NCBI GenBank assembly: GCA_934630995.1
Contig: CAKTXU010000121.1
Span: 1 to 6,088, forward strand
Length of the DNA: 6,088 bases
Reading direction: 5' to 3'
Source: an uncultured Eubacteriales bacterium
GTDB lineage: Bacteria > Bacillota > Clostridia > Oscillospirales > Acutalibacteraceae
The translations under genes were made by a program, and so were the position numbers. The notes under the pieces were generated by a model, which was not told the DNA's origin, searched no databases, and saw only the letters and a program-made list of their open reading frames with translations. Positions 5,674 through 6,088 of the stretch are shown here, in pieces (within the stretch, counting starts at the first letter, position 1; each line of letters opens with the position of its first letter).

Positions 5674-6078
5674 ATGACGAGGCATGAGGAGCGGGAGCTG
5701 GCGTTTATACTGCTGTTTGAAAAGCTGTTCAGCGAGGATACCATTCGCGAGATTCTCAAAAGCGCCGGGGAAGCGCGGGATGTGGAGGAGAACGAATTCG
5801 CCCTTGCTATGGCGGAGGGCGCCGAAGCGCATCTCGGGGAGCTGGATGCGCTTATCTCCGCGTACTCCCGCAAATGGAACAAGGACAGGATATCCCGGGT
5901 GGCCCTGTCCCTCATGCGCCTGGCGGTGTATGAGATGGAATACGAGGAGGATATCCCGGTCAGTGTTTCCATCAACGAAGCGGTGGAGCTGGCCAAGAAA
6001 TACGGCGGGGATGAGGATGCGCCCTTTATCAATGGGGTTTTGGGCGGCATCGCCCGGCGGGAGAAGGACGAGGTATGA
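5674..6078 (+). CDS. nusB: Transcription antitermination factor NusB
   Basis: This 134-residue all-helical protein has the normal NusB length. NusB binds boxA RNA together with NusE (ribosomal protein S10) and supports antitermination in rRNA transcription. Visible family features are the N-terminal helix with ELAFILLFEKLF (8-19), the tryptophan and arginine of KWNKDRISRVALSLMRLAVY (67-86), YEMEYEEDIPVSVSINEAVE (86-105), the LAKKYG motif (106-111) and FINGVLGGIAR (118-128). The arginine-rich start of many NusB proteins is reduced here to TRHEERE. GAAAGG at 5657-5662 is 11 bases before the ATG. The stop overlaps the ATG of the next gene, so the two are probably co-transcribed. The region 5597-5673 shows no convincing promoter, so its transcription may depend on read-through past the terminator or on a weak unrecognised promoter. 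Confidence 0.95.
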   Translation: MTRHEERELAFILLFEKLFSEDTIREILKSAGEARDVEENEFALAMAEGAEAHLGELDALISAYSRKWNKDRISRVALSLMRLAVYEMEYEEDIPVSVSINEAVELAKKYGGDEDAPFINGVLGGIARREKDEV

Positions 6079-6088
6079 GCGTCTGCCT
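6075..6088 (+). CDS. Start of the next gene, cut by the window edge
   Basis: An ATG at 6075 overlaps the nusB stop in an ATGA arrangement, the same coupling seen twice in the spoIIIA operon. AGGACGAGG upstream (6064-6072) can serve as ribosome binding site. Only Met-Ser-Val-Cys and part of a fifth codon are visible, so the product cannot be identified. In related genomes nusB is often followed by folD or xseA, which are possible but unproven here. Confidence 0.5.

Overview
The window is a sporulation locus from a GC-rich endospore-forming member of the Firmicutes. It holds the complete eight-gene spoIIIA operon (spoIIIAA to spoIIIAH), followed by a Gls24/Asp23-family gene (yqhY type), nusB and the first codons of one more gene. 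All genes are on the + strand. The high GC content, the gene order and the absence of accB-accC between spoIIIAH and yqhY suggest a Clostridia-class organism rather than a Bacillus, perhaps an Oscillospiraceae-like gut anaerobe. That placement is inference from composition and synteny, not a database match.

Layout. Positions 1-103 hold the leader region, with a candidate mother-cell sporulation promoter (CATATGAT at 61-68) and an imperfect inverted repeat around it. Positions 104-5058 are the spoIIIA operon, tightly packed, with ATGA stop/start overlaps at AA/AB and AD/AE and gaps of at most 36 bases elsewhere. Positions 5059-5189 carry a good housekeeping (sigma-A type, extended -10) promoter, a dyad flanking its -10 box and a GC-rich leader hairpin. 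Then come the yqhY-like gene (5190-5552), a strong intrinsic terminator (5566-5596), nusB (5674-6078), and a gene whose ATG overlaps the nusB stop and which runs off the window.

How the genes work together. In known endospore formers SpoIIIAA-AH build the mother-cell half of the SpoIIIA-SpoIIQ ('feeding tube' or 'Q-A') complex, which crosses the space between mother cell and forespore after engulfment. AA is the cytosolic secretion-type ATPase. AB, AC, AD and AE are membrane platform or channel parts. AF, AG and AH are membrane-anchored ring-building proteins whose soluble domains face the intermembrane space; AH pairs with SpoIIQ from the forespore. All eight are intact here, with the expected motifs. 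YqhY and NusB are vegetative proteins, and the promoter at 5066-5093 gives them a route to expression independent of sporulation.

I found no new multigene system. The coding content is a conserved core locus. The points worth a second look are regulatory: the dyad at the yqhY promoter, the leader hairpin, the terminator that separates yqhY from nusB with no convincing promoter after it, and the inverted repeat at the spoIIIA promoter.
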